Below are positions 6,988 to 16,148 of a DNA stretch of 49,109 nt, in pieces. Within the stretch, counting starts at the first letter, position 1; every line of letters starts with the position of its first letter. This stretch comes from IDS-8 sp040902105 (GTDB lineage Bacteria; Pseudomonadota; Gammaproteobacteria; Steroidobacterales; Woeseiaceae). The notes under the pieces were generated by a model. The model was given only the letters and a program-made list of their open reading frames with translations. It was not told the origin of the DNA and made no database searches. Where the stretch lies: the NCBI GenBank assembly GCA_040902105.1, contig JBBDXW010000008.1, forward strand, positions 1 through 49,109. Reading direction: 5' to 3'. The position numbers and the translations under genes are program-made.

Positions 6988-9018
6988 TCATTCGCCGCGG
7001 GCGTCATGGAGCACCGCCACGCGACCTGCAGCGAGCCGTGTAAACAATCCCTGTTCTCCCCACCGTTCCGAGATGGTCGCATAACTCGAAAGCAGGAGAC
7101 GCTCGGCTTCGACAAACTCTCCCTCGGCGACCCGCACAGCGCCCTCGATGCTCGCGAGGTTTGCTTCATACGTCTGCTCATCCGGCTGCACGGCGGCGAG
7201 CTCACGCCGCGCGGACGCGATCGCTTGCGAGGCATCCGCGCTGCGTCCAACGCGCCAGTACACATCGGCAAGGTTGGCCCACACTTCCCCCAACATGACG
7301 CGATGTTCATGAGCTTTGGCGATCTGCAGGGCTTCCTCGAATAACGGTATGGCAGCGTCTACCTGACCAAGCCCGAGCCGTACGAGGCCGAGGTTGTTGA
7401 GCGTATAAACGAAGTCATCGTGACCCGGGTCCTTCAGTTTCCGGTCCATCGCGAGCGCCTCGCTGAGCAGTTGATCTGCTTCCGCCAGTTCGCCGCGTTC
7501 GAGTAACAGCCGGCCAAGGTTGTTGAGGATACTGGACACGAAAGGATGCTCGCTCCCGAGGATATGCCGATAACGTTCAGCCGCCTCGCGGAAGAACGGT
7601 TCCGCCGCCTCCACCTGCCCGGCGAAATACAGCAGCGAGCCCAGATCGTTCAGTGTCTCGGCAACCAGAGGATGGTCGTCGCCCAGCGATTGCCGGCGCA
7701 TCGCGAGCGCCTCGCGCCATGCAGCTTCGCTTTCCGCGAATCGCCGCTGGTACAGCAGTGATCTGGCAAGCCCGGCCAGACTGCGTGCGACATCAGCATG
7801 CCCGTTGCTGTGCAGTTGCCGATCGATCGCGAGCGCAGCCACATACTGTGCTTCGGCGGCAGCAAACTCGCCGCGTTGAATAAGCAGATCGGCAATGCCG
7901 TTCATAGCTTCCGTTACTTTGGAATCCCCATCGGGATACAGTCCGCGGCTTGCTGTCAGCGCCTCGCCATAGATGGTTTCCGCTGCCTCGTATTCTCCCT
8001 TGAGGTACAAGGCAGCCCCGAGGGCGTTTGCAGTCGCGACAGCTTCGGGCGTCGGCACGTGCGGCATTTGCTCACGGAGTTCCAGTGCACGCTGCAGCAG
8101 CTCGCCGGCAGGCTCGTAAAGACCCAGACCGGTATAGACCCGGCCGATCGTATGCATCAGATTGGCGCGCACCTCGGGCTGGGCCTCGAGACCGCGGTCG
8201 ATCCGTGCAGCACCGCGATCCAGGATTTCACGGACCGCAATGCTGTTGCCGCGCGCCTCGCTCGGGTCGGCAAGCTGAAAAATCTCCACCAGGAACTCGC
8301 TGGTCTGATACGCCGTGGCTGCCTCGACCTCTGCCCGGGCCCGTTGCTCCTGCGCTTCATTGCGTGAGATCAACGCCAGGGCGGCGAGTACCGAAGCGAC
8401 CGCCATGCCCGCCACGGCAGCGACGGTGATCGCCAGCATCCGGCGATGGCGGCTCTGCAAGTCGCGACGCACCAGCTCATCCAGGCCGACTCCGAGGAGT
8501 CCGGCGACCAGTTTGAGAAGTGCCGCAGCCGGACCATCCTTGCCCGCGCGCAAATCCGCGGCGATCGGCTCGACGGCTTCGCCGTGCGGCAGACCGACGA
8601 GTGACAGCGGCTGACGCAAGGCTTCAGGGAAGCATTGCAAACCAGCGACCCCGTCGGGATCTCCTTCGACAATCAGACAAAAGATATGCGCGCCTTTCCC
8701 GAGACGCTGGAACGTCCGGATCTCCTCGTTGACCCAGCGTGACTTGGCGGCCGCGGGAGAGCAGATGATAATCAGCGCGGCCGATTGTTCCAGCGCGGCA
8801 TTGATAACGCGGCCGAGGTTGGTCGCGCTCGGCAGTTCCTCGCGATCGCGGAAGACCGGAGCGATCCCGGGGGGTACGGTGCCTGACGACGTGACGCTCC
8901 CGATCAGTCGTCGCGGCACTCGGTAACGTTCAAGGGACCTGTGCAGCCATGTCGCCCAGCGTTCATCGTGATGGCTGTAGCTGATGAACGCGCGATAACG
9001 AAACTCCGGAGTCTGCAT
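6988..9018 (-). CDS. TIR domain - transmembrane - tetratricopeptide repeat protein
   Basis: 676 residues. Residues 7-150 are a TIR domain: RAFISYSHHDERWATWL, then RDREELPSATNLGRVIN, ALIIICSPAAAKSRWVNEEI with the likely NADase glutamate at E99. A transmembrane helix follows at about 194-217 (LAITVAAVAGMAVASVLAAL). Residues about 230-650 are TPR repeats of the type seen after the membrane helix of many bacterial Ser/Thr kinases (FLVEIFQLADPSEARGNSI, ILDRGAARID). The protein looks like that receptor architecture with the kinase replaced by TIR. It would face the cytoplasm with TIR and the periplasm with TPR, or the reverse. Role may be signalling or NAD-depleting defence; no defence partner gene is adjacent. 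Confidence 0.85.
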   Translation of the reverse strand: MQTPEFRYRAFISYSHHDERWATWLHRSLERYRVPRRLIGSVTSSGTVPPGIAPVFRDREELPSATNLGRVINAALEQSAALIIICSPAAAKSRWVNEEIRTFQRLGKGAHIFCLIVEGDPDGVAGLQCFPEALRQPLSLVGLPHGEAVEPIAADLRAGKDGPAAALLKLVAGLLGVGLDELVRRDLQSRHRRMLAITVAAVAGMAVASVLAALALISRNEAQEQRARAEVEAATAYQTSEFLVEIFQLADPSEARGNSIAVREILDRGAARIDRGLEAQPEVRANLMHTIGRVYTGLGLYEPAGELLQRALELREQMPHVPTPEAVATANALGAALYLKGEYEAAETIYGEALTASRGLYPDGDSKVTEAMNGIADLLIQRGEFAAAEAQYVAALAIDRQLHSNGHADVARSLAGLARSLLYQRRFAESEAAWREALAMRRQSLGDDHPLVAETLNDLGSLLYFAGQVEAAEPFFREAAERYRHILGSEHPFVSSILNNLGRLLLERGELAEADQLLSEALAMDRKLKDPGHDDFVYTLNNLGLVRLGLGQVDAAIPLFEEALQIAKAHEHRVMLGEVWANLADVYWRVGRSADASQAIASARRELAAVQPDEQTYEANLASIEGAVRVAEGEFVEAERLLLSSYATISERWGEQGLFTRLAAGRVAVLHDARGE

Positions 9019-9241
9019 GTCGCCATTCTTCGGCGAGCGTCACTCTGATCTCGCGCACGGCATAGTATGCCACGGCGGGCTGCGACGGCGAGAGCGACGA
9101 TTGTAGACATGGCATGCGTATCCACCGACGCACAAGCACCTGTAAGTTCCGCGTCTGGAACGCCAGGTTTCTCATTCATTCCTCGACGAAGCACGCGTCG
9201 AAGCGACATCTCGTAGTGCATATGCAGGGGCGATCAAACCT
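9019..9241. other. Gene-free spacer upstream of the TIR-TPR gene
   Basis: Should hold the promoter of the minus-strand TIR gene. No reading frame here resembles a protein and I saw no clear promoter boxes or repeats. Confidence 0.3.
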
Positions 9242-9678
9242 TGCTTCGCCAAGCTGCCCGCCACGATCCACGCGGCGCCGCAGACGCCTACGCACACGAA
9301 CAGGCTGGTCGACCTCCGACCAGGTCCGTTCGTGTCAGCACGCAAGACAGGCCTTGACATCGTCGTGCCGTCAACCGCACGCCCAAAGGTCAACTCGCTG
9401 TGTTCTACGGCGTGTACCGCGAGATCGCACCGCCCGAGCGCATGGTGTTCACCGAGATCTTCGAACAGTTTCCCGATGACGAGTCCGTCGTGACCATGGT
9501 ACTGACGAACGAGAAAGGGAAGACGCGTTTCACGTTGACCGCGCTCTATCCGTCTCTCGAAGTCCGTGACATCGTCCTCAGCTCCGGAATGGCGAGAGGC
9601 GCGGCCATCAGCTACGACCGCCTGGAAGACCTGGTTGCCCGACTCCAGGCGCGGGGCCGGACCTTCGCAAGCAAGTGA
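9242..9678 (+). pseudogene. AHSA1/SRPBCC-domain gene, 5' part decayed
   Basis: The 3' part (GTG at 9400 onward, 92 residues) reads FYGVYREIAPPERMVFTEIF, then ARGAAISYDRLEDLVARLQ, which is the C-terminal half of an AHSA1-type SRPBCC (START-like) domain. In the same frame upstream, NRTPKGQLAV continues the fold back to a stop codon at 9355-9357. The preceding family segment appears in another frame: RLVDLRPGPFVSAR from 9302. The N-terminal 'WxGP' part is unrecognisable. I therefore read it as a frameshifted, decaying gene. If translated at all it would be a half domain without a ligand cavity. Confidence 0.5.
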
Positions 9679-9727
9679 TCAGACGCTGTTGTCCGGGCGT
9701 GCTGCGCCCGGCTGCACGTTTGAGCGG

Positions 9728-10204
9728 CTATGCCCGCGAATAGGTGCCGACCAGGCGATTCATCGCGATCGTATGCGGTTCGATCTTCTCGAGCAGCTGC
9801 CACATCGTGAGGCCGGGCCCGTGATCGAGTTCCTGGTCGAGTGCCAGCAGCCAGAAATAGTAATGATGGGTGCCATGTCCGTTGGGCGGCATGGGACCGC
9901 CGTAGCCGCGGCGATCGAAGTTGTTCAAGCCGGGCGTATGGTCTTGAACGCCCTCGGGCAACCGGGTTACCGAGGCGGGGATGTCGTATAACACCCAGTG
10001 CACGAAACCGTAAGTTCCCGGGCCGACGAGCGGGGCGTCGGGGTCGTGACAGATCAGCGCGAAGGATCGCGTGCCGCCCGGTGCGTTCGACCAGGACAGC
10101 GGCGGCGACAGGTCTTCGCCCTCACCGGTATGTTTCGTCGGGATCCTTTTGTGGTGCTCGAAGGCCGAGCTCGCGAGTTTCAAATCTGAAAGTGCAAATC
10201 CCAT
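9728..10204 (-). CDS. YbhB/YbcL (PEBP/Raf kinase inhibitor-like) family protein
   Basis: 158 residues from ATG 10204 (MGFALSDLKLASSAFEHHKR). Family signatures are LSPPLSWSNAPGGTRSFAL, the phosphate-binding DPDAP, GPGTYGFVHWVLYDIP and GYGGPMPPNGHGTHHYYFWLLALD. These bacterial PEBP homologues are small cytosolic or periplasmic ligand-binding proteins of uncertain role. The frame is open back to 10249, but the family start fits 10204 better. Convergent with the AHSA1 remnant. No operon partner. Confidence 0.9.
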   Translation of the reverse strand: MGFALSDLKLASSAFEHHKRIPTKHTGEGEDLSPPLSWSNAPGGTRSFALICHDPDAPLVGPGTYGFVHWVLYDIPASVTRLPEGVQDHTPGLNNFDRRGYGGPMPPNGHGTHHYYFWLLALDQELDHGPGLTMWQLLEKIEPHTIAMNRLVGTYSRA

Positions 10205-10377
10205 GGTCAGGAACCCCTTGTTCGTGAGCGTGTAGCACGAGTTTCGCACAAACGACAGGCGGCCATACCGTTATCGCATTCGTCACAGGTCCCCCATTCT
10301 TTTATCAACCAGCTTGGGTCTATACTCCTGACGAACAGTTTTCCCGCAGCTCGACGCGACGATGTCATCCCGGCATC

Positions 10378-10510
10378 GAGCCTGCCTGGCGTTCCGTCCG
10401 TACTCCGAGTTCCGAGCAGGTCAGACAGCCGATCTACCGGAGCGGCGTGGACCAGTGGCGGCACTTCGAGCCTTACCTTGGCCCCCTCCGGGAGACCCTG
10501 GCCGACCTGT
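10378..10510 (+). pseudogene. C-terminal remnant of a TPR-type sulfotransferase gene
   Basis: From 10399 the plus strand reads RTPSSEQVRQPIYRSGVDQW, RHFEPYLGPLRETLADL, the conserved C-terminal end of large TPR-sulfotransferases (usually VRTASxxQVRQPIYxSSVGRWRHYE). The immediately preceding family segment, ACLAF, is present in a different frame at about 10380-10394, so there is at least one indel. No upstream PAPS loop was found. The frame then runs directly into the GGGGACAGTGACC repeat cluster without its own stop, so the repeat probably inserted at the gene's end. Confidence 0.5.
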
Positions 10511-10615
10511 TAAGGGGGACAGTGACCTTTGTTAAGGGGGACAGTGACCTTAACTTCGAGATAAGGTCACTGTCCCCTAACTCGAGTGTCCCCTAACTCG
10601 AGTCCCCCTGACTCG
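10509..10615. repeat. GGGGACAGTGACCTT repeat cluster (REP-like)
   Basis: Two direct copies of a 21-bp unit with core GGGGACAGTGACCTT (10509-10529 and 10531-10551) are followed by an inverted copy AAGGTCACTGTCCCCT (10563-10578) and then decayed TGTCCCC/AGTCCCC pieces to about 10615. The second direct copy and the inverted copy can form a perfect long hairpin with an 11-nt loop. Repeats of this sequence style in proteobacteria are commonly associated with REP-type elements mobilised by RAYT transposases; no transposase gene is present here. Confidence 0.7.
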
Positions 10616-10632
10616 AACCTCGAGGAGTGGCA

Positions 10633-11247
10633 ATGAGTCAAGACAGTCTGGTTTTTTATACGAACCCTCGTTCGCGCGGACGAATTGCGCGGTGGATGCT
10701 TGAAGAGGTTGGCGTTCCGTATCGCACGGAGGTCGTGGAATTTGGGCCGTCGATGAAATCCGGGGAATACCTGTCGATAAATCCGATGGGGAAAGTTCCT
10801 GCTGTCGTGCATAACGGAACGGTCGTAACGGAGGCCGCCGCTATTTGTGCCTACCTCGCGGACGCCTTTCCCAAAGCAGGCCTGGCGCCTCCCGTTTCTG
10901 AACGAGGGGACTACTATCGGTGGTTGTTCTTTGTCGCCGGCCCTCTGGAAGCGGCAGCATCGAATAAGGCACTGAATTTCGTCGTTCCTGACGACAAGGA
11001 GGGACTGATTGGATACGGAAACCTTCAATCGGTCATCGATACCCTGGCAGCGGCGGTATCCAGGCACCGGTTTATCGCGGGCGATGCTTTCTCGGCAACC
11101 GATGTTTACGTAGGCTCGCACATTGACTGGGGTATGCAATTCGGAACGCTGCCAAAGCACCCCGACTTTTTGAGCTACTGGGAGAGAATCGGCGACCGCA
11201 AGGCCTATAAGCGAGCCAACGAACTCGATAATCAGTCAATGCTCTGA
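10633..11247 (+). CDS. Glutathione S-transferase family protein
   Basis: 204 residues from ATG 10633, with GAGG 8 nt upstream. The N-terminal thioredoxin-like domain reads LVFYTNPRSRGRIARWMLEE, then GKVPAVV and the glutathione-binding VTEAAAICAYLAD. The C-terminal helical domain contains FSATDVYVGSHIDWG, the usual N-capping box region. Cytosolic; likely conjugates or reduces electrophiles with glutathione. Substrate cannot be assigned. It sits just after the repeat cluster, whose last bases overlap its presumed leader, and 26 bp before a serine-hydrolase lipoprotein gene. Confidence 0.9.
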   Translation: MSQDSLVFYTNPRSRGRIARWMLEEVGVPYRTEVVEFGPSMKSGEYLSINPMGKVPAVVHNGTVVTEAAAICAYLADAFPKAGLAPPVSERGDYYRWLFFVAGPLEAAASNKALNFVVPDDKEGLIGYGNLQSVIDTLAAAVSRHRFIAGDAFSATDVYVGSHIDWGMQFGTLPKHPDFLSYWERIGDRKAYKRANELDNQSML

Positions 11248-11272
11248 AACGACCAGGACAGAGGGCATAAGA

Positions 11273-12610
11273 ATGAAAAAAATAATGGTCAGCATGTTCT
11301 TCCTCGCACTGGTCGCGTGCGGCAACGAGGAGGCGGACGTGCACCAGGAGGCGCGAGAGACGGCGTCGCGTGGACTGATTGATCCTGCAAGGATCGATTC
11401 GGCCCTCAGCGGCTTCGTCGAGCGTGGCGAACTGGTCGGCGTTTCGGCGCTGGTTTATGAAGGCGGCGCCGAAGCCTACTTCGGCGCGTTCGGCATGGCC
11501 GATCGCGAAGCCGAACGCCCGATGCGGCGGGATGCGCTGGTGCAGATTTACTCGATGACCAAGCCGGTCACCGGCGTCGTCCTGATGACGCTGTACGAGG
11601 AAAGACTGTTCAAACTCGACGACCCGCTGGAGAAATATCTGCCGGAATTTACCGGGATCAAGGTTTACGCCGGTGAGGACAACGGCGAACCGCGGTTCGA
11701 GGCGCCCGGGAGACCGCCGACGGTTCGGGACATTCTTCGCCACACCGCGGGGTTTGCGAGCGGCAGTACAGGTGACGAGGGCAACGACGCATGGGTCAAT
11801 GACCGCTATCGCGAGGTCAATCCGACGAATGTCGAAAACACTCTGGAGCAGTTTTCAGTGAAACTTGCGAGCGTGCCGCTGCTGTTCGACCCCGGCACCC
11901 GTTGGCTTTACGGACCGTCGGTCGACGTGCAGGCGCGCCTCGCTGAAGTGCTGAGCGGCAAACCGTACGACGTTCTGCTGCAGGAGCGCGTGCTCGATCC
12001 ACTCGGGATGACGGAGACGCAGTACACCCTGCGCCCGGAGCAGCGCGACCGTATCAGCGCGCTGTACGAGCGCCACCCGGACGGCAGCTTCATGCGCATG
12101 CCCGATGACGAGTCGCTTGCATTCAATTTTCGCGACTGGCCGATGACGCCAGGAAGCTGGGGTCTGACCTCGACGCTCGATGACTACATGAAATTCGCGC
12201 GCATGTTGCTTGACGGCGGAGAGTTCGACGGCGTGCGTATCCTGCAGCCGGAAACGATCAGGCTGATGGCCACAGACGCAATGCCGGCCGAGGTGACCGA
12301 CAAGTCCTGGCTCCCCAACAAAGGGCAGGTCGGCTTCGGCATCGACTTCGCCGTACGCGTAGCACCGCCGGGGGATCAGGCCGAAGCATCCGGGGCCGTC
12401 GGCGAGTTTTTCTGGGACGGCGCCGCCAATACGCTGTTCTGGGTGGATCCGGAAAATGACGTCGCCGCGGTGTTGTTCAACTTCTATCGACCGTTCGGCA
12501 AAGTCGAAATACAGAAAGACTTTCGCGATGCCGTTTACTACCGCGATGCAACAGCGTCGGCCTTGAAAAAGGCCCTGCCGGGGCCCGATTCACGACGTCT
12601 GTCGGACTGA
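11273..12610 (+). CDS. Serine hydrolase, beta-lactamase (class C-like) family, lipoprotein
   Basis: 445 residues. N-terminus MKKIMVSMFFLALVACGNEE carries a lipobox with Cys16. The nucleophile motif S-x-x-K is SMTK (Ser94, Lys97) in QIYSMTKPVTG; the second motif is in the WLYGPSVD region, where the tyrosine is kept but the usual YxN reads YGP; WGLTSTLDDYMKFARML and the C-terminal GFGIDFAV follow. Members of this family (CubicO-like) are esterases, D-aminopeptidases or transpeptidase relatives. Anchored to a periplasmic membrane face. Starts 26 bp after the GST gene, so possibly co-transcribed. Not expected to be a resistance beta-lactamase. Confidence 0.87.
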   Translation: MKKIMVSMFFLALVACGNEEADVHQEARETASRGLIDPARIDSALSGFVERGELVGVSALVYEGGAEAYFGAFGMADREAERPMRRDALVQIYSMTKPVTGVVLMTLYEERLFKLDDPLEKYLPEFTGIKVYAGEDNGEPRFEAPGRPPTVRDILRHTAGFASGSTGDEGNDAWVNDRYREVNPTNVENTLEQFSVKLASVPLLFDPGTRWLYGPSVDVQARLAEVLSGKPYDVLLQERVLDPLGMTETQYTLRPEQRDRISALYERHPDGSFMRMPDDESLAFNFRDWPMTPGSWGLTSTLDDYMKFARMLLDGGEFDGVRILQPETIRLMATDAMPAEVTDKSWLPNKGQVGFGIDFAVRVAPPGDQAEASGAVGEFFWDGAANTLFWVDPENDVAAVLFNFYRPFGKVEIQKDFRDAVYYRDATASALKKALPGPDSRRLSD

Positions 12611-12630
12611 AAAAGGCGTCCACACCGACA

Positions 12631-13917
12631 TCAGCGCAACTTCCACACCCACAGGAAGAGCGCAACGAGCGTGCTTGCGACCCAGCTGCCGACGAAAACG
12701 GTTACCGGCAGCGCAACCGCGGGGAAGCGGGCGGCACCGTCGACCGGCAACCCGTAGGAACGGATCTCGAACCAGCCGCCAACGGCCGCGACCACGAGAA
12801 TCAGCGTCGTGAGCCCGTAGGCGACAAGCACGGGCGCGCGATACCCGGTCTCCGCGTGCTTGCGCCGTTGACGCTGCACATGAAGATACGCACCCGTAAG
12901 CGACATGGCCGACAGCGCCAGGCCGAAAACGAACCACACAGACTTGCTCCAGAGGCCGCCGAAATTGCCGAAGTGAACGGGGTCCGCGGTGTCGATCCAG
13001 CGCTGCAGCGCTGTGAGATCGGCGGTACGCTGCACGCGAACGACGGACGCGTCGCGCGGATCGATCCAGACCTTGCTCGCGCGGTCCCGCACCAGCAGCG
13101 CCCCGTCGTATCCATACACTTCCACAAGTCCGGAGTCCTCTTCGCCGAGCCAGACGCGCGACACGTGAAAATCGGGAATCGCTCCGCGCGCAGCCTCTAC
13201 CATGTCCTCGAGCATTGGCGCGCGGCCCGTGCTTTCGGACGCATCGGGCGTAGCCGGTGGCCCGGGCGAACCGGGGACGAATTCTTCGACCAGGTACCAG
13301 ACGCCGGTCACCGCGATCAGCGGCACGAACCAGAGACTCCACAGGCCGGTGAGCTTGTGCAGGTCGCTCCAGAAGATGCGCCTTCCCCTGCGCCTCTCGA
13401 GCTTGAAAAAGCGTTGCCACCAGCGCCGGTAAAAGACCAGGCTCGTCACCATCGAGGCGAGCAACGCGAAGCCGAAGGATTCGACCAGACGAAATCCCCA
13501 GTAACCCAGGTCGAAGTCCTCGCTGATGAAGAAGAGGTTCATGTGGAAGCTGCGGAAGAATCGCTGCACGTTGAAGTAGCTTGTGTCGTCGAGGATGCGT
13601 CCGCTCGCCGGGTCCGCATAGATACGCCACATGCGCTCGCCCGGTCGCAGCAGAATCACCTCCACAGGGAATCGCTCATAAAGCGGACGGCTGATCTGAA
13701 GCACGCGCGCGTGCGGAAAAGTTTTCACGGCTTCCTGCCTGATCCCGGTCCATGGCGGCTCGCTCAACGTCGCCGTCACGCGCATGCGGGGGTTGAGTAA
13801 CCAGTCGATCTCGCTGGAGAAAACGGCGACGCTGCCGGACCAGCAGATGACGAAGAGCATGAGGCCGGCAGTCAGACCGATCCAGCCGTGCGCCACGAAC
13901 CACTTCCGCCGGCTCAT
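12631..13917 (-). CDS. PepSY-associated transmembrane protein (iron-siderophore reductase-like)
   Basis: 428 residues with four predicted helices: WIGLTAGLMLFVICWSGSVA near the N-terminus, FGFALLASMVTSLVFY, WSLWFVPLIAVTGVWYL and C-terminal ones ending LVALFLWVWKLR. Two PepSY-like periplasmic regions lie between. The family includes inner-membrane proteins that reduce ferric siderophores after uptake (FoxB/PiuB-like). It follows the TonB receptor on the same strand with an 18-bp gap, so the two form an iron-uptake operon under the Fur site. Converges with the serine hydrolase gene at 20 bp. Confidence 0.87.
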   Translation of the reverse strand: MSRRKWFVAHGWIGLTAGLMLFVICWSGSVAVFSSEIDWLLNPRMRVTATLSEPPWTGIRQEAVKTFPHARVLQISRPLYERFPVEVILLRPGERMWRIYADPASGRILDDTSYFNVQRFFRSFHMNLFFISEDFDLGYWGFRLVESFGFALLASMVTSLVFYRRWWQRFFKLERRRGRRIFWSDLHKLTGLWSLWFVPLIAVTGVWYLVEEFVPGSPGPPATPDASESTGRAPMLEDMVEAARGAIPDFHVSRVWLGEEDSGLVEVYGYDGALLVRDRASKVWIDPRDASVVRVQRTADLTALQRWIDTADPVHFGNFGGLWSKSVWFVFGLALSAMSLTGAYLHVQRQRRKHAETGYRAPVLVAYGLTTLILVVAAVGGWFEIRSYGLPVDGAARFPAVALPVTVFVGSWVASTLVALFLWVWKLR

Positions 13918-13935
13918 GCTTCGTCCGTCAACGCG

Positions 13936-16104
13936 TCAGCGGTGGACGCGATAACCGAGCGTGATGTCGCGGCCCTCGGCGCGATAGTAGAAGAGGCTGC
14001 CCTGGTTGGTGACGTTGACGTAGGTTTTGTCGAACAGGTTGGAGATGCTGAGCGTGATTTCGCCCGGCCCCAGCTCATAGCTCGACACCAGGTCGGCCAG
14101 GAATACGCTGTCGGTGTTGACGAAACCCAGATCCTCCTCGGCGGGGGTGTAGTAGTCCGCCTCGCCGAAGTAGGTCGCCTGCAGCCGGTTGCGCCACTCC
14201 GGCAAGGGTGCGTACTCCACGTAGCCCGTGATGCGCAACGGCGAAAGCACGTCGGTGCTGTACTCGACGAACCGGCCGAGATCCTCGTCGAAGATTTCGC
14301 CGCGCTGGTATGTCACGAGGCCGCCGAGCGTAAGGCGCTCGTTGGCGTTCCAGTCGGCCGTCGCCTCGATACCCCAGAACTCCTGCGCCGCCCGCAGGGG
14401 AATCAGCGGACAGAAGGGCTCTCCCGCGCAGCTCGGGTCGTTCTGCAATAACGAGGCCCGGTCCGACTCCGAGTAGAAAGCGGCCGCCGACCAATCGAGT
14501 GATGCGCTCCGGCCGCGCGTGCCGATTTCCAGCTGGTCCGAAGTCGCGGGCTCCGGGCTGATGCGCCCGGGATCGTTGATGCCGCGGGCCGCGCGGCCCA
14601 GCTCGGAAAGTTCCGCGCCCTGGCTGAAACCGCCGTATATCTGGACCTCCGGCGCCAGGTCGAATACCAGACCCACGTTGTAGAGCGTCAGGTCGCTGTC
14701 ATCGATATCGCCCGGGACGGCCGCGCCAGGAAGCAGGGGATCGTAGTCCTCGCTGCCGACCTCGCCGCGGTAGGTCTCGAAGCGGGCGCCGCCGGTCAGG
14801 CGAACTCGCCCGAACGCGATGTTGCCCTGCGCGAAGGCACTGTAGGTGCCGAGCGAGATCTCCGGCGAAATAAATCCAATCACCTCACCGCCGGCGGACG
14901 GATCGACCTGCGGCCGGTAGAAGCGATTGCTGACAAAATCGAAGCCGTACTGAAAGTCGAGGACGCTCCGGTCGATGTCGAAGCCACGCGCCAGCGTCGA
15001 GCGGAAGCCGAATCGCTCGTTGTCGGTGTCGCTGTCGAAAAAATCGTTGCCGAACGAAGAATCGAAAAAGTTCGCGCGCTGGATATAGGTCTGACCCTGG
15101 TAATAGCCAGCAACATTCAGTCGGTGCCCGAGAAAGCGTTCGAGGTCGTAGGAAACGAGAATCGAATGGAGCTGATCGTAGCCTTCGGACTTGAACGGGT
15201 TGTCCTCGATGGGGACGACCGGTGAGTACCCGTCCGGATCGACCACGCCGAAATCGACGGCGTACTCGCGTCCGCGGTCTTCCCGATAGAAGGTGCCTGT
15301 CATCCTGAGCTGGCCGATGGCTCCGACCGCAAGCCCCGCAGACCCGTTGAACGCCCAGCTCGCGTATTCCTCGCGCGGCACGAATGTGCCTGCGGGCGAT
15401 TGTGCGGCGCCGACGTCCTGGTAGGCCAGCCCGCCGTACCAGTCCCACGAGGCCAGCTTCTGCCCGACACCCGCGTAGAGGTCGTACTGCTTGGTGTCCG
15501 AGACCTGGTCCGGATTGAAGTTGAACTGCGCGACGGCATCCAGCTCGAGATCCGCGGACGACGCGCGGCGTGTGATCAGGTTGACGATGCCGCCGGGCGC
15601 GCCGGAACCGTATACAGCGGTTGCGCCGCGTACTACCTCGACCCGCTCGAGTGCGAACGGGCTCACCTGGAACATCGCGTTGCAGTTGCTCTCGCGCAAA
15701 TCCTGGTTCACCGGAATGCCGTTGATCTGAAAGCTCGTCTGCCGCCCCCGGATGTGAGTGCTGCACGCGGTCCGGCCGCCGTTGCTGACGGTGAGTCCCG
15801 GCACCGTCACGTCCAGTGCACGCATCACGTCCGAATCGAGTGCGAATTGAATCGCAAGGGCCTCTTCGTCGACCAGCGATACCGATGCGGGCAACTCCTG
15901 AACGGCAGTGCCCAGTCGCGAGGCGGTTACCGTGATTTCATCGAGCGGCGCTGGCCTGTCGTCGGTGAGCGCAGGCGCCGGCAGCGCGGTCACGGCAAAA
16001 GCAAGCAATCCCCCGGCAAGGCTGCGAATGCGTGAGGTCGCGTGCGCCGCAGGCGCGCCGTACTTCCCTGAAAGCATTTGAAAAACCCCCTGTATGCCCG
16101 GCAA
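13936..16104 (-). CDS. TonB-dependent receptor, probable ferric siderophore type
   Basis: 722 residues. Signal region AGGLLAFAVTALPAPALT; the plug begins at DEITVTASRLGTAVQELPAS and contains VEVVRGATAVYGSGAPGGIVN. The rest is a 22-strand barrel ending in an aromatic-rich terminus (SLFYYRAEGRDITLGYRVHR). The N-terminus looks like it has a TonB box at DEITVTA. Outer-membrane import of an iron chelate is inferred from the Fur box upstream and the PepSY partner downstream. The long n-region before the signal helix suggests the true start may be one of the inner methionines. Confidence 0.92.
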   Translation of the reverse strand: MPGIQGVFQMLSGKYGAPAAHATSRIRSLAGGLLAFAVTALPAPALTDDRPAPLDEITVTASRLGTAVQELPASVSLVDEEALAIQFALDSDVMRALDVTVPGLTVSNGGRTACSTHIRGRQTSFQINGIPVNQDLRESNCNAMFQVSPFALERVEVVRGATAVYGSGAPGGIVNLITRRASSADLELDAVAQFNFNPDQVSDTKQYDLYAGVGQKLASWDWYGGLAYQDVGAAQSPAGTFVPREEYASWAFNGSAGLAVGAIGQLRMTGTFYREDRGREYAVDFGVVDPDGYSPVVPIEDNPFKSEGYDQLHSILVSYDLERFLGHRLNVAGYYQGQTYIQRANFFDSSFGNDFFDSDTDNERFGFRSTLARGFDIDRSVLDFQYGFDFVSNRFYRPQVDPSAGGEVIGFISPEISLGTYSAFAQGNIAFGRVRLTGGARFETYRGEVGSEDYDPLLPGAAVPGDIDDSDLTLYNVGLVFDLAPEVQIYGGFSQGAELSELGRAARGINDPGRISPEPATSDQLEIGTRGRSASLDWSAAAFYSESDRASLLQNDPSCAGEPFCPLIPLRAAQEFWGIEATADWNANERLTLGGLVTYQRGEIFDEDLGRFVEYSTDVLSPLRITGYVEYAPLPEWRNRLQATYFGEADYYTPAEEDLGFVNTDSVFLADLVSSYELGPGEITLSISNLFDKTYVNVTNQGSLFYYRAEGRDITLGYRVHR

Positions 16105-16148
16105 CGGAAGGCCGGAATTCCTGGCGTCTGGACAAATGCAACTCTATA

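Noticed and set aside
14500..16100. Possibility that the minus-strand receptor frame 13936-16104 is split
   Set aside because: The reading frame is continuous with a complete plug and barrel, so no disruption.
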